DNA from: Blastocladiella emersonii ATCC 22665
Taxonomy: Eukaryota; Blastocladiomycota; Blastocladiomycetes; Blastocladiales; Blastocladiaceae
Assembly: GCA_025594325.1 (NCBI GenBank)
Contig: JANHCV010000007.1
Location: 248,001-312,000 of the forward strand
Length of the DNA: 64,000 bases
Direction of reading: 5' to 3'
A program made the position numbers and the translations under genes. Below are positions 10,564 through 21,367 of this stretch, piece after piece (position 1 is the first letter of the stretch; every line of letters starts with the position of its first letter). Under the pieces are notes generated by a model. The model did no database searches. It had not been told where the DNA came from and saw nothing but the letters and a program-made list of their open reading frames with translations.

Positions 10564-13539
10564 TCACCCTCGGTTCCGCAGGCGCTCGCACCCGCACCGC
10601 GCGATGACCGCCTCGACAGCCTGGAACGGGATCCCGCTGCGCGACCGGCGCGTCTGGTACGACTTGCGCAGCTACACGTCACGTCATCGCGCGTCAGTCA
10701 TCCATCGCTCATCCATCACGGCAGTCCCGCGCAACGTACGCTCTGCATCGTCAGCTTGACATTGAGATGCGTCGTCCCCTGCTCCGCGTCGACCACGACA
10801 TGCGCGGCGCGGACGATCTCGTCCCAGTCCTCGGTCGGTGCAATCACGAGCCCGCACGCCTTCCACGACAGGCACCGGAACACGTTGCGGTCCGCGTGCA
10901 GCGCGAGCCGGCCCTTGAGCCGCGTCCACTTCTTGCGCGTGAGCCCGTGCACGGCCTTCGCGTTGCCGCGCGCGTCCACCAGGTCCAGCACCTGCTGCGG
11001 CGCCGAACTCAGCAGCTGCACGTTGCCCTGCCGCCCGCGCGGCTTGATGAGCGGTGGTGGGGAGGGAGGGCGCGCGGGCGGGTCCGTGGAGGAGGAGGAG
11101 GAAGCGGCCGCGACGGCAGCGGACGTGTACTGCTCGCGGTGGAACCGGCCCATCTCGTACACCATCAGCAGGTACGACGAACGCGAGAAGGAAAAGTATT
11201 GCCGGCGCTACACGCGAGTGGGGGCAAGTCAGTCGCGGCAGCGGGGATGGTCGAGGTGGGCGGCGACGTACATTCTCGTCGCCTTCGTGATCGCTGTCAT
11301 CGTCGTCCTCCTCTTCATCGTCACGCGGAGCGGACGCGGGCGCGGACGCGGAGGCACCGTCACTCGCCGCGGCGGCGGCTTGCGCGGCCTGGTTCGCCCT
11401 GCGCGCAGCCCGACGCGTCGAGCGACTTGCAGGCGCAGGCGGAGGCACGGCCGAGATAGACGAAGATGAAGCCGAACCAGCGTCACCCGAAGCGGCCTGA
11501 GCTGCAGCACGCGCGGCGAGCGCGGCCTGGATCCCTCTCGCGCCGGCCGCGGCCCATGCTGGTGGAGCAGCAGTGGCCGGAGCCGTGGCTGAGGTTGAGG
11601 TTGAGGAAGCCGACGGCGCGGTAGCGGGGGCAGCAGCTGGTGCACCAGCAGCCTGCGTCACGGCCGAAGTTGTGACTGCGACGTGAGCGGCAGCCTCGGT
11701 CGCCATCGCCGGGGGCGGCTGCGAGACCGGCGACGGCTCCTTACGCGCGCGTTTGGCGCTACGCTTGCCCTTGGCGGCGGCGGGCGCCGGCGAGGACGAA
11801 GATGGCGGAGCAGGCTCGTCAGTCGAGTCGTTACGCGTACGCTTGCGACGCGACACGGGCGCGGGCGGATCGGCTGGCGGCGCAACCAGCTCCGTTGCAG
11901 CGGGCGCGACGGCAGGTGCGCTGGTCGTGGCGGCGCGGTGAGCGAGCGCGGCAAAGATCCCGCTCGACGCGGCCCACGCGGGCGGTGGTGCGCGCGCGAC
12001 GGGCGTCGATGATGATGCGTTGGCGGTCGATGAAGATGGCAGTGCCGCGGTACCAGACGCTGCTGGTTGCGCTCTCACGGTGTGCTCGGGAGCCGGTGCA
12101 GCAGCGGCCGCGGTAGCAAATGCCGCTGGTAGTTGAGCGGGAGCGGCAGAAGCGGGCGGGACTGCAGGAACGGGACCCGAGCCGGTCTCCCGTTGCGCGA
12201 TTGGTGACGGTGAAGCGATCGGGGCGACAGGTCGTGACGAGGTATCCTCTTTCCGCCGCAACGAGACCAAAGCGAAGCCAGGATCCGCATCGGTTGCCGG
12301 TGCAGTTTCGGGCGGAGCCGCAGCGGCGTGGTGCTGAGCGGGGTGAGAGAAGGCCGATTGGGTGGAGGAATCGACAGCGGGCCGAGGATCCCTTGGAGCT
12401 GGCCGAAGAAGCGGAGCTGGAGGCGAGACGTCCATGTGCGCGCGCGAGGAAGCATCCGCATCGTGATCGTCAAAGGTTGGTGGTGGAGGCGGACGAGGAA
12501 TCGAGAGCGGCGAAGCGACGCGCGGGAGCTCGTAGGCGGCCGCTGGTGGGTTTGACGGCGGCAGCGCGGGTGCACCGTAACCGGGCGGCGGAGGGTACGG
12601 GGGCGGCGGAGCGATCGACGCCGACGAAGAATGATGGCTGCTGCGGGTACGCGTAGGCGGCGGCGGGAGCGGCGGCGGACGCGGGCCGGCCCATGCGCGC
12701 GGCTCGGTGTAGTGGTCTCCGTGACCGTAGTAAGTTGGCGGCGGCGGAGGAGCGCTATCATGCAAAGCGGACTGATGTGGAAGCGGTGCATCGTAAGAGC
12801 CCGAGTACGGAACGGCGGGCGGCGGGCCCCAGCCAGGCGGTGGCGGCGCTGCGTAGTAGCGAGGATCGGCATCGTAGTGGGGAGGTGGAGGGCGGTAAGC
12901 GGGAGGACCGCGATACGGCGCGGGGTGGTCGTGCGGGTGCAGAGGACCGGCGGAATGGCTCCAATCGTTGTAGCCCGCGGTGCGCCGTGGATCAGGGCGG
13001 TCCCATTCGGACCAAGCAGGGCCGGTGTTCCCGCAGTAGTGCTGCTGCTGATAATAATCGCGCGGAGGCGGAGGACCGTGAGCGTGATCGAGGTAAGGGT
13101 CGGGGTGCGGCGGCAGCGGGGCCGTTTGGCTGTTCGGCTCCCAAACCACGGCGGGCGGGCCGCTTCGCCGAGGGCGGGGCGCAAATTCATGTACAGGAGC
13201 TTGATGCGGGTACGGTTCGCCAAACTGCGGTGGTGGGTGTGGCGGCTGCGGCGGCGCAAAGTGCAGTACGGGCGGGCCGCGGCGCTCGTCCCAGTGCGAA
13301 AAGCGCGACGGTGGCGGGTGGGAAGGGATGGCTCTCGGATTCGCGCGCGGTGGCGCGCCGTGGTGGTCGGGCGGCTGCGGGTGCGCGTGGTATTGGTGGT
13401 CGCCGCGACGGAAGGCCTCGGCCTCGGGATAGTAGCCGCGATTTGCCACGTGCGACGGATCGATCGGCCGCGCGGGCGCGTGCCGGTCCCGTTGCCGGTG
13501 GTTCCCGGCGGGTGGATGGCGGTTTTGCTCCATGGGCAT
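10564..13539 (-). CDS. Pro/Ala-rich protein with C-terminal integrase-type H2C2 zinc-binding domain
   Basis: Three exons: 13539-11272, 11207-10740 and 10671-10564 (947 residues). Introns are 64 and 68 bp with GTACGT donors and GTAG acceptors; exon 1 ends at a codon boundary after DEN and exon 2 after QS. About 700 residues are low-complexity Pro, His, Tyr, Ala and Ser, with basic clusters KGKRSAKRARK and a final acidic run DDEEEDDDDSD. After the first intron the sequence becomes ordered: RRQYFSFSRSSYLLMVYEMG, then TRKKWTRLKGRLAL, then EIVRAAHVVV, a second His in TTHLNVKLT, LRKSYQTRRSRSGIPFQ, and VIARCGCERL. This order of two His, Thr, Tyr, Val and a Cys pair fits the integrase H2C2 zinc-binding domain found in domesticated host proteins. 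No RT or integrase core is present. Start could also be Met3. Confidence 0.75.
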
Positions 13540-14157
13540 GCATCGGCGGGGAGCGCGGAAGGGAGTGGAGAACGAAGCTGAGATCGTGCAAGCGATCAGG
13601 TCCCCCGATCACGGCAGGCGCCTGTCAAACCAATCGGGAGCCGAACCACGCGGAATCGGATCCCACGCGTTGCGCCACACTCGGCGGAACGTGCTTCCCC
13701 ATGCCAGCGGCCGAAATTGCGGGCAAAATTCAAGCGTTTGAGTTAACTCAGCGGCAGGAGATGGTTGCCGCAGACAAGCCTCGCTGCGTAGCATCCCCCA
13801 TTCCATGATCTGGTGGCAGATTTGCACGTCATCGATGCTTGAACCCGGTCCACGGTCTGCCGGTCGAACGGGGTCCCCCGGTTTCTTGGAGGAGGCGTCG
13901 CGATGTACATGTTCGACTTCCGCCTGACCGCACTCCCTAGCAACGTTCTGGCGAGGAATTTCTGCCGCCCATACATCAGGCCACAGCTTGCGCAGTCAAC
14001 AGGTTATGTTCTTGGAAAGACGAGACGATCACCTGACGCTACTTCCCACGCGACGCGTCCTGGCGTGGCTTCTCGCCTCGTCAGCCGCGATTCCAAATTC
14101 TGACTTCAACTCACTACATTTCATGCCAAACTGATGAATTAACTCCTTGCAATCAAC
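13540..14157. other. Divergent intergenic region
   Basis: 618 bp between a minus-strand gene (start 13539) and a plus-strand gene (start 14158). I see no coding frame. GACGCGTCC at 14052, 106 bp before the plus start, resembles the first half of the promoter module of related genes near 53003 and 56851, without its second half. Confidence 0.4.
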
Positions 14158-17100
14158 ATGGCCTCTGATTTCGCACCGGCACAGACGAGCGCGTCCGCGA
14201 TTTATACGGATTATGCCGGTTGCGATGACTCGTACCGCGACGTCTTCGCTGCCGATCTCTTCTTGTACCACGACGCGAGCACGGCCGAGCGCGATCTCAG
14301 TGCTCTGCTCTGCGACTTCAACGACCTGAGATCGGTCGCGCACACGCTCGGCGAGGCTGAGCGCAAGAGCTCGCGCGCCTCCATGTCATTCACGCTCAAC
14401 AATTTGCGGCCGGAGCCCATTTCCCGTTTGCTCCTGGTTCTACATGCGATCATGTTCGCTTCGCTGGATTCGGCGACACTCGACCGCTTCATCGGACAGC
14501 TCTGGTTCTCGGATCACTTGGAACGCGGCGCCTGCGATTTCTGGCGCGACGAGATGCGGGCATGCCTCGAACTAGATTGGACGGAGGCCGTACTCCAGGT
14601 TCGCGTTCACGACGAGCCGACCCTTCTAGCCGTCCGTGACTGCTGGACACGCTGGCTCCCCGACTTCGCCCTCCTCCCGAGTTCGGCCGATCTAATGGCG
14701 AGGCAGGAAGCTCTACTCGATTCGTCTCCCTTGTCCGACTTCTGTCTTGCGGGAACCGATGGCCAGCATGCACCAGGCTGTAGCGACGACGAGTATCGCC
14801 AAAAGCCGGTCGCCTTCGCCGAGGACCTCGCAATGTCGCACGCGTTCATGGATCTGCCTTGGCTCCTGAAACCGTCACAGATTCTGCGTGCGCGCTCCGA
14901 AATGGATTGTCTCATCAAGCAAGGCGTGTATCTCGCGAAGCCCGGTCGCGGCTCAACTTCTACCCGTTCCAACTTGGTTGCCAATCCAACGCTACTCCAC
15001 CCGCGCAACAATCTCATTGGCTGCTCGGAGACCCATTTCGCCGGATTTTTCCTGGACGTGAGCCGTAGCCGCATCGAACAGTCGATGCGCAACCAACTGA
15101 AAACCTGGATTCGGGCGCTTGTGAAGGCATTCAAGACCAACACCGTTGTTTCCGGGGAGCCAGTTCGCTTGGGCGGCCCTCAGCATAGCATACTCTTCGT
15201 TTTCGGTGGCTCTGAGCTTGTCATGGAGAACTTTCTTGCCGATCCACAGCAGCGCTTCGACGTGATCGACACATCCGCCCTCATGGATCACTGTGGCGGG
15301 CTAATCCTGGTCATGTACGGCTCCCCCCTTCTCAAGACCAACTCTCTGGTTGCGGGTGACAGGTCAATCATGTTCCTGCACACAAACCAGCCAGTTGATG
15401 TGGTGCACGCATATCCCTTCTACCTTTTCGAGCACCTGTTCCGTCTTCCGGCGACCGATCTTCCGCTGCTCTTTGGCGTCGCTCTCTACGAGGAGGACGG
15501 CCGCTACTTCGATAGCTGGCAAGCGCACTTCCGGCCCTTTTCACCCAACACGCGCAACACTCGGGACATCGAGTCCTATCGCAGCATCGTTCTCGGTAAG
15601 CTCTCGCGTCCAGATGTCCCCGTCGCCGCCGTGCAATCACGGTTCCTCTCGGACATCGTCAGTCGCCTTCTGGCTTTGGACAAGCTGCCGTACTCGGAAA
15701 GACACGCGCGTTGTACGGCATTCTCTGGACCGCAGCTCGATGTTGACTTGATCGTTTGCTCACATGAAACCCCACCGACTCGTAGATGGAACTCAAATCA
15801 CGCCTTTATTTTCTATCAAGACCATTGCCTACGCTATGGCTGCGGGGCGTATTGTGTTGACCGGCGGCGTGCCGTACGCCGAGATTTCACATTGGTCCGA
15901 TTCATTCAGCAGCGAGTGCTTCAAAAGGATCATTGACAACGACTCGAGGGGCTCGGCAGCCGAACGCTCATTGCTTGCGCGGATTCACGGCTTCCACCGC
16001 AGCGTGTCAGCTGTCGACCGCTCCCCCAATCACGTCCTGCATGTCAGCGCCGAGTTTACTCTCCTAGAGTCCAACCCAGCGCCTTCTTCGCGCTACGTTC
16101 ACGTCGCCGTGGAACTCACTGGTCACGATCGACCAGTCGAGACGTACGAGTGCTTGGATGTAACTTACGATCGCAAGTCCAAGACAGTTCTGGTGAATTG
16201 GTACCTTGATCCCGACTTTACGAACCGCTTCGCCGAACCGCTCTTCTCGATTTATGCCACTCCCGTGCTTCCGTCGAATTTACCGCATGACTTGTGCGGT
16301 CAAGTTGACACAGTGCGGATCAGCAACCGGCTCGGTTTCCACGAGTGCGACACGCCGTCTTCCTCGTCTACGGTCCTCACCGCGGAGGTTTCGATTGCGG
16401 AGTTGCAGCATGGACTCTGCGGCATTATGGCCTACGAAGCGAGCGGCACTCGATCCTCGATTCCGAAGCCATCGTGGTTCTCGGTTGCTTACTTGGCCGA
16501 CCTGAACTCCGACTTTGCTCAACTCGTCCTTAATACTCCGCGCAGTCGTGCCAACCTTTCCGTCAAAGTCGTACCCGAGCAGGAATTGAAGCAGTATCGC
16601 GGCGGCATTGCCGTGCTCGTCGACGGCAAGGCGGTGACCTTTCGGCTGCCGTTCCCTGGCTGCACGACGAACGTCGAATCGAATCGCAATGCTCGCACCG
16701 TGACGATTATAATTCGCAAGGCCTTACCCGCCGTGATCCCCGTGCTTGGCATCGGCCCGTTGGTCCCTCGCTTTGCGCCCTTTCTCGAGTCTGCTCGCTC
16801 GTCCAAGTTTCTGTCGGAGGTCACTTTCATAGGGCTGCGAGCCATGTACACGGAGGAAGAGTGCCCACGCGGCTCTAGCTCCGTTCGAGTACCAGTGGAG
16901 GCGCCCCCAACTGACGATGTCCGGCAGGCTGCATACGAGGTGGCGATGCTAAAAGCGGCGGTCATAGACCTCGTTTCCCGCAGTGTGGAAGGGGATGGCG
17001 CCTTTGTCATCAAGCTTTCTCCCACTAGCGGCCCGCGCGGCGCCATCGCGGTCATTTTCGTGCATCGGCCCGTGATCATTCCGCAGCAGGGCCGGTCCGA

Positions 17101-17491
17101 CTGGATCACGCAGGCGCTCGAAGCCAGTTACTTGTACCTGCCGCCGATCCCGTCCAAATCGACCTCGTCGGCTACCGAGCGCGCCTCGGCTCAGCGGCTG
17201 CGCAAGCTCTTCGAGAAATCCGAGTCTGTGTACGTCCGCGCAGCCGGTCGCCAATACCCTGCTGTGAGGTGGATGGGCCGACATCCTATCGCAGTCGCCG
17301 AGTACTTGAGCTTCTGCAACGCGACCGTGGCCGGCCAGCCGCTGCTCGACATCAAGGAGTTTCTTTCGCCCAAACCCGGGGAAGAGCAGATCGCTGCAGC
17401 CACGGCTGCGTCGTTCGCCTGCCTCAAGTCGGAACTCAAGCGCGCGCTGATTCTGCCGCTTTTTCCGAGTCTGCGAAACATCTCCCGTTGA
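14158..17491 (+). CDS. DUF4470-like protein, divergent member
   Basis: Two exons: 14158-15712 and 15786-17491 (1086 residues). The 73-bp intron (GTACGG to CGTAG) has the same position and phase as in the paralogues at 53131, 56978 and 60631: HAR|YGTQITPLF aligns with the GPHATGALLPK junction. Residues about 35-110 match the fungal DUF4470 pattern seen at the N-terminus of some MYND-zinc-finger proteins: FAADLFLYHD, CDFNDLRSVAHTL, MSFTLNNLRPEPISRLLLVL. No MYND finger is present. The C-terminal 500 residues are shared with the paralogues only weakly and have no domain I recognise. It lacks the MKQKKKT start of the other members. Role unknown. Confidence 0.75.
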
Positions 17492-18396
17492 TTGCTGTCG
17501 AATGCGCATATTGATTAAACTTAATTCTAGCTCTGTGCGCTCGGTTACCGTGCCTGTCGTCAAGCGAGGAGTGCGGTGAAAGCGTTGTCCCAATTAAGGT
17601 GCGTTTTTTCAATCGAGTATCATCACATGCGCGCGTAAACTTTTGAAGTATTTTGGACGCGAACTAGCCATGTCTCGGCGACTCGTGTGGCGCAACGCGA
17701 GATGGGGGATGTGAGACGTGTCGCGATATCATGTGACCAGCTGCGCCACACTACGCCGCTCGTGTCTTTGCGCCTTTGCTGGGTTGTCGTCGTTTCCCTG
17801 AAGCCATTGCACGCATCTTTATCCGATAGCGGCACCCGCGGCTTGTGAGTCGAGGGCAAACATCCATTGTTACGAGAAACGGCCATCGGAGATCAATTGA
17901 AACTGAAGTACTCGGCAGCGCAGCTCCACGCAGAAGACATACAACCAACAGTAAAAGTGAATTTGAACGATATAAAAAAAATACAAGCTGAGCAGGCGGT
18001 TCGGGGGGAGAGGAGACGGGCGCGAGCCACTGCCATGGACTGCGCGTTGTTGGGATTGGAACGGGCAGCTCCAGCTCCCCCGCGCAGGGGCACCCACAAG
18101 GACAATAGTGGGCGACGCTGCACACGAACCACTGTGCCAACTCAGCCGTGTGTACACGTCAAAACATTTTACTTGGCCACTTCTCGGCCGAGGGTAACTA
18201 GGGATAAATTTATGTACACGGCATCGGATCGAATACCTGCGGGATCTTGGTGATGTTGAGATTGATAGAGCCATACATGCTCCCGCTGTCTCAGTGTGAC
18301 TACGGATGGCATGAGCTACGAGTTTAGACGCAAAGAAAGTCTACCCCTGCGCGGGATGGAGTGTATGAAGTAGATTAAAGCGTTTACACCGAATCA
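17492..18396. other. Gene-poor region with orphan promoter module
   Basis: 905 bp with no credible protein frame. It holds an exact-spacing copy of the family promoter module at 17715-17736 with no coding gene after it, and on the minus strand an A-box-like and B-box-like pair followed by an 8-T run (17974-18150). Confidence 0.5.
17715..17736 (+). promoter_or_regulatory. Orphan copy of the 22-bp promoter module
   Basis: GACGTG, 11 nt, then TGTGA: same spacing and almost the same bases as the module before 60631 (GATATCATGTGACC is shared). No ORF follows, so it may be a relic or drive a non-coding transcript. Confidence 0.4.
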
Positions 18397-18807
18397 TTAG
18401 TCGTCGTCCTTCCACTGTCTTTTGCGGGGCGACCGTTGGGCCGGGACCCTAGTGGCAGCTGCGCCAAGCGCACGACTGGGACCAGGGGAACTCGCTGGCC
18501 CTGCTGAGGCGGACGTGGCCGGCTTGGTTTCCGGGTCGCAGGCGCGGCGGTCCCGGTGGCGGACGCGGTGAGAAGTAGGCGGCGACGGCGGTGGGCCAAT
18601 GACCTGCATCATGCGCCTGATCTCGCCGGAAACGGTCCCCGCCGCGAGCCTTCCTGCCGCCGACTCTTGCATGTAGTAGAGTGCGACAAGAAGCCTGCGG
18701 AGAATCCCGTAGCGCAGCGTGAGACTCTTGATACGGCGCATCGCGAGAAGGGCGGTGCGAGCCTGTGCGCCGCCATCGGTGGGACGTGCAGTGGTTCCGG
18801 TCGGCAT
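18397..18807 (-). CDS. Small hypothetical protein
   Basis: A 136-residue frame with GC-rich third positions. An N-terminal helical part (ALLAMRRIKSLTLRYGILRR, LLVALYYMQESAAGRL) is followed by a Pro/Ala/Arg tail ending KRQWKDDD. No known family recognised. Support comes from codon bias and from a GACGCGTCGCG element followed by TCACGTCACGTG about 110-145 bp upstream on the same strand, similar to other promoters here. It could still be a chance ORF. Confidence 0.45.
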   Translation of the reverse strand: MPTGTTARPTDGGAQARTALLAMRRIKSLTLRYGILRRLLVALYYMQESAAGRLAAGTVSGEIRRMMQVIGPPPSPPTSHRVRHRDRRACDPETKPATSASAGPASSPGPSRALGAAATRVPAQRSPRKRQWKDDD

Positions 18808-19752
18808 AATGCAAGTAGTCTAGAGGCTCGTATGCATCGCAGAGAGGCGTGATGTTGACTCGCATCGACGGGAACGCGAACGCGACGCGAAAAAACCGAC
18901 GCGACGAGGTGAGGTGGCGGAACACGTGACGTGATGGGTGTGGCGCGACGCGTCTTTCACTTCCTCCCGCGTTGACCCGAGCCGAGAGCGCAAACCCAGC
19001 TTCATTTCGCAACCACCTGACTCAGTGTAATCCGTCTCACTGCCAGAGGCCGAGGTCGACCACAAACACTGCTCGAGGCTTTCGATCGCGTTCGAAGGTG
19101 CTCAAAAACCCAACCACCTGCGCAAAGTCTTGTCTCACAAGAGCGCGGCGTAAAAGGTGCGCGACGTTAGTCCTCCGGCTGTGAGCTGAAGCAGTGCCGT
19201 TGTCCGGTCGGGCTCCGAAGCTGGCAAAGCTTCGCTCACCGCACACTGAGCAGTCATCATGACGCGCGCGGGCGTCTGCACGCGTGGATTGCGACGTTGC
19301 TAGCTTTAGCCGACACATCCGCCCTCGCCGCACAACAAAACCCAACGCCGAGATTTGGTCGTATATTGTTCGCCGGCACTCGAAGGCTCAATTTCTAAGT
19401 TGATTGCGCCAACGAGGTCCACGACACGGACTCAATGCAAGTTACATGCCTGCTTTCCAAGTCGGGCGAAGAGTGGGCGTAGCGCGCGCAAGGAAGCTCC
19501 AATTGAGGGCTCGATCTGAAACGCACGCGCGTGCGCGCGTGCTGCGCCACCGCTTGCATCGGGCACCAGATCCGGTGAACTCCAGATTGACTTCTTCGCG
19601 TCGTGGAGCAGCCTCCAGGTCGCCAAAACTAGAACTTTTAATGCATTTGCTGCGGCTCCGGTCACATTGATCATGCCAACCTTCACCGCCACATCGTGCG
19701 GAACACGTTTGAGTGCAGCAGCGCAAGCCGAGTTTGGGGCAGATCTCGAGAC
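18808..19752. other. Intergenic region
   Basis: No coding frame or RNA gene seen. The first 150 bp carry the probable promoter of the minus-strand ORF at 18397-18807 (ACGTGACGTGA near 18923 and GACGCGTC near 18949). Confidence 0.4.
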
Positions 19753-19758
19753 TATAAA
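19753..19758 (+). promoter_or_regulatory. TATA box of the secreted-protein gene
   Basis: TATAAA, 106 bp before the ATG at 19864, followed by a pyrimidine-rich leader (about 19770-19860). This is one of the clearest TATA boxes in the window and suggests a regulated or highly expressed gene. Confidence 0.6.
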
Positions 19759-19863
19759 GACCGGCCGGCTCCCCGCCCTCCATCTCGTTGCCCTTCACCA
19801 GTCAGCCTAACTCCTCCAGCTCAGCCTACCGCCCAACACCCAAGCCCCTCCTCATCCAACACC

Positions 19864-20286
19864 ATGAACGCCGCTGCTCTCCTCGTGCTCGTCCTGGCCC
19901 TTGTCGCCATGGTCTCAGCCATCCCGCCCCCGATCTTCGACGCTCCGTTCCCGGTCCCGGCCACGTACCAGGTGACCAACACGCACAAGGCCACCTTCGA
20001 CGCGACCGGCAAGCTCACGGTCATGTCGACGCTGCCCTGCAACGGCGACCCGTGCGTCGGCGTGCGCGGCCACGGCGAGTGGTCGTACGACCCGGCGACC
20101 GACGGCCTCACTGTCAGCTACTGGATGAACCCGTCGTGGACCATCTCGCAGACCTGGGTCTGCCCCTCCAAGTCGCGCGACATGAACGTGTCGGTCCTCG
20201 GCTGCTGCAAGCTCGTCAGCGCCTCAGGCGCCCAGTCGGACGTGGCCCCGATCCCCGCCAAGTCCAAGACCTGGGTCCGCCAGTAA
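19864..20286 (+). CDS. Small secreted protein with signal peptide
   Basis: 140 residues. The N-terminus MNAAALLVLVLALVAMVSA is a textbook signal peptide with cleavage likely after VSA. The mature part has five Cys (CNGDPC, VCPSK, GCCK) and beta-type sequence (GHGEWSYDPATDGLTVSYWM). The odd number of Cys leaves one unpaired or used between chains. No family recognised; it fits a small extracellular or wall-associated protein. A clear TATA box lies upstream, and codons are strongly GC-biased, consistent with high expression. Confidence 0.8.
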   Translation: MNAAALLVLVLALVAMVSAIPPPIFDAPFPVPATYQVTNTHKATFDATGKLTVMSTLPCNGDPCVGVRGHGEWSYDPATDGLTVSYWMNPSWTISQTWVCPSKSRDMNVSVLGCCKLVSASGAQSDVAPIPAKSKTWVRQ

Positions 20287-21367
20287 TCGGTGATGGCTGC
20301 CGTCGGTCGAGGCGTCGAACGTGTTGTTGTGTCTAGGTTTACGTGTGCAACGATTGTATCCACCCGCCACCGCGCGGGGAGACTTTTAAGAACGAGTGTG
20401 GGCGTCCGGCCAAAATATATCACTGATCCTCCATCTATTTCCAAATTTGTGTGTACTTGAAGTGGAAAAAATCTGAGTTTGAACGTATAGAGCAAGAGGA
20501 GTGGTCCATTGTACGAAGCCATCGTTGATGGTCGCGCGGCCGCTTGGGAATTTGCGACGAGACTTGACGCCAAGTCGTGAAGAAGGGAAGCGAGAGTGGA
20601 CTAAAACGCATGTGCCATGACACAGCGATTACTCCAACTCTCCCCCTCACTCGAGCTCCCAAACCTGTCCGTGGGTCTGCTGTCATGGAGCTTGCTCCCG
20701 AACCTTTCGTGGGTCCGTTTCGATGGAGCGTGAGGGGCGACGGACGATGAGACAAATATCGAGCGCAGACGGGATCGAACTCAGGGCTCATAACCTATAG
20801 AAGGAAACAGAGTGGCGTACTTGACAGGGAGGTGGAAGCTAAGCTGGATGCGCAGCCGTGACGATACAGAGAGGAACAGAATGTATCGACGACGGCTAGA
20901 CTAGCAACTGAACAATCAAAGGAACAAAAGAGGAGGGGAGAAGCGGGGACGACCGGTCGAGATGGGCGGTGCGACGGTCGGGCGGGCGGCCGCTCCCCCG
21001 GGGCGGCGATCAAAACAGAACAAGTGGTCGGGATGACGCGATTCTCACGTGCATCACGCGCGGCTGGTCCGAGACGCGTCTCGCACTCGGTCCCCGCGTG
21101 TGCGTGTACACTTGAACTAGTCGGACTGACGAAGTCTCACAAGGGTTCGATCCATCGTATTGATGCTCTTGTATTTCAGGGGTACGAATGCAGTTGCACA
21201 GAGGATCAGGAGTGGCATCAACGGCTGGTTGAGCTCAGAGGTCGACCGGTCGGCGCGGCGGCGCGACGCGTTCGCGTTTCGGCAGGCGACTTGAGCCTCG
21301 CCTGCTCTCCCTCGCACCACCCCTCCACTTCAGGCATCGAATGGAATAACTTGGTGAAACGTCAATT
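20287..21367. other. Intergenic region
   Basis: 1081 bp with no credible gene. A tRNA-like fragment at about 20764-20800 was examined and rejected. GACGCG at 21034 followed by CACGTG is a plausible promoter element for the gene at 21368. Confidence 0.45.

Noticed and set aside
10684-11207. Continuation of the exon 1 frame of the H2C2 gene to a stop at 10684
   Set aside because: Sequence turns Arg/Pro/Gly-rich after a GTACGT donor; splicing at 11271-11208 and 10739-10672 gives an ordered domain in a consistent frame.
12693-13808. 371-codon plus-strand ORF opposite the Pro-rich gene
   Set aside because: Antisense shadow of Pro/His/Tyr codons giving Arg/Gly/Ala; no independent support.
15713-15936. 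Read-through of exon 1 of the gene at 14158 to a stop at 15936
   Set aside because: The paralogue-matched intron 15713-15785 joins the two homologous frames exactly; the read-through tail has no family match.
17870-18274. 134-codon minus-strand ORF
   Set aside because: Codon use is unlike real genes here, it is rich in Cys/Tyr/Phe from AT-rich stretches, it overlaps alternative frames of similar length, and no promoter or paralogue supports it.
20764-20800. tRNA-like stretch with GGGATCGAACTC
   Set aside because: The T-stem does not pair, no A box precedes it at the right distance, and no 7-bp acceptor stem closes on either strand.
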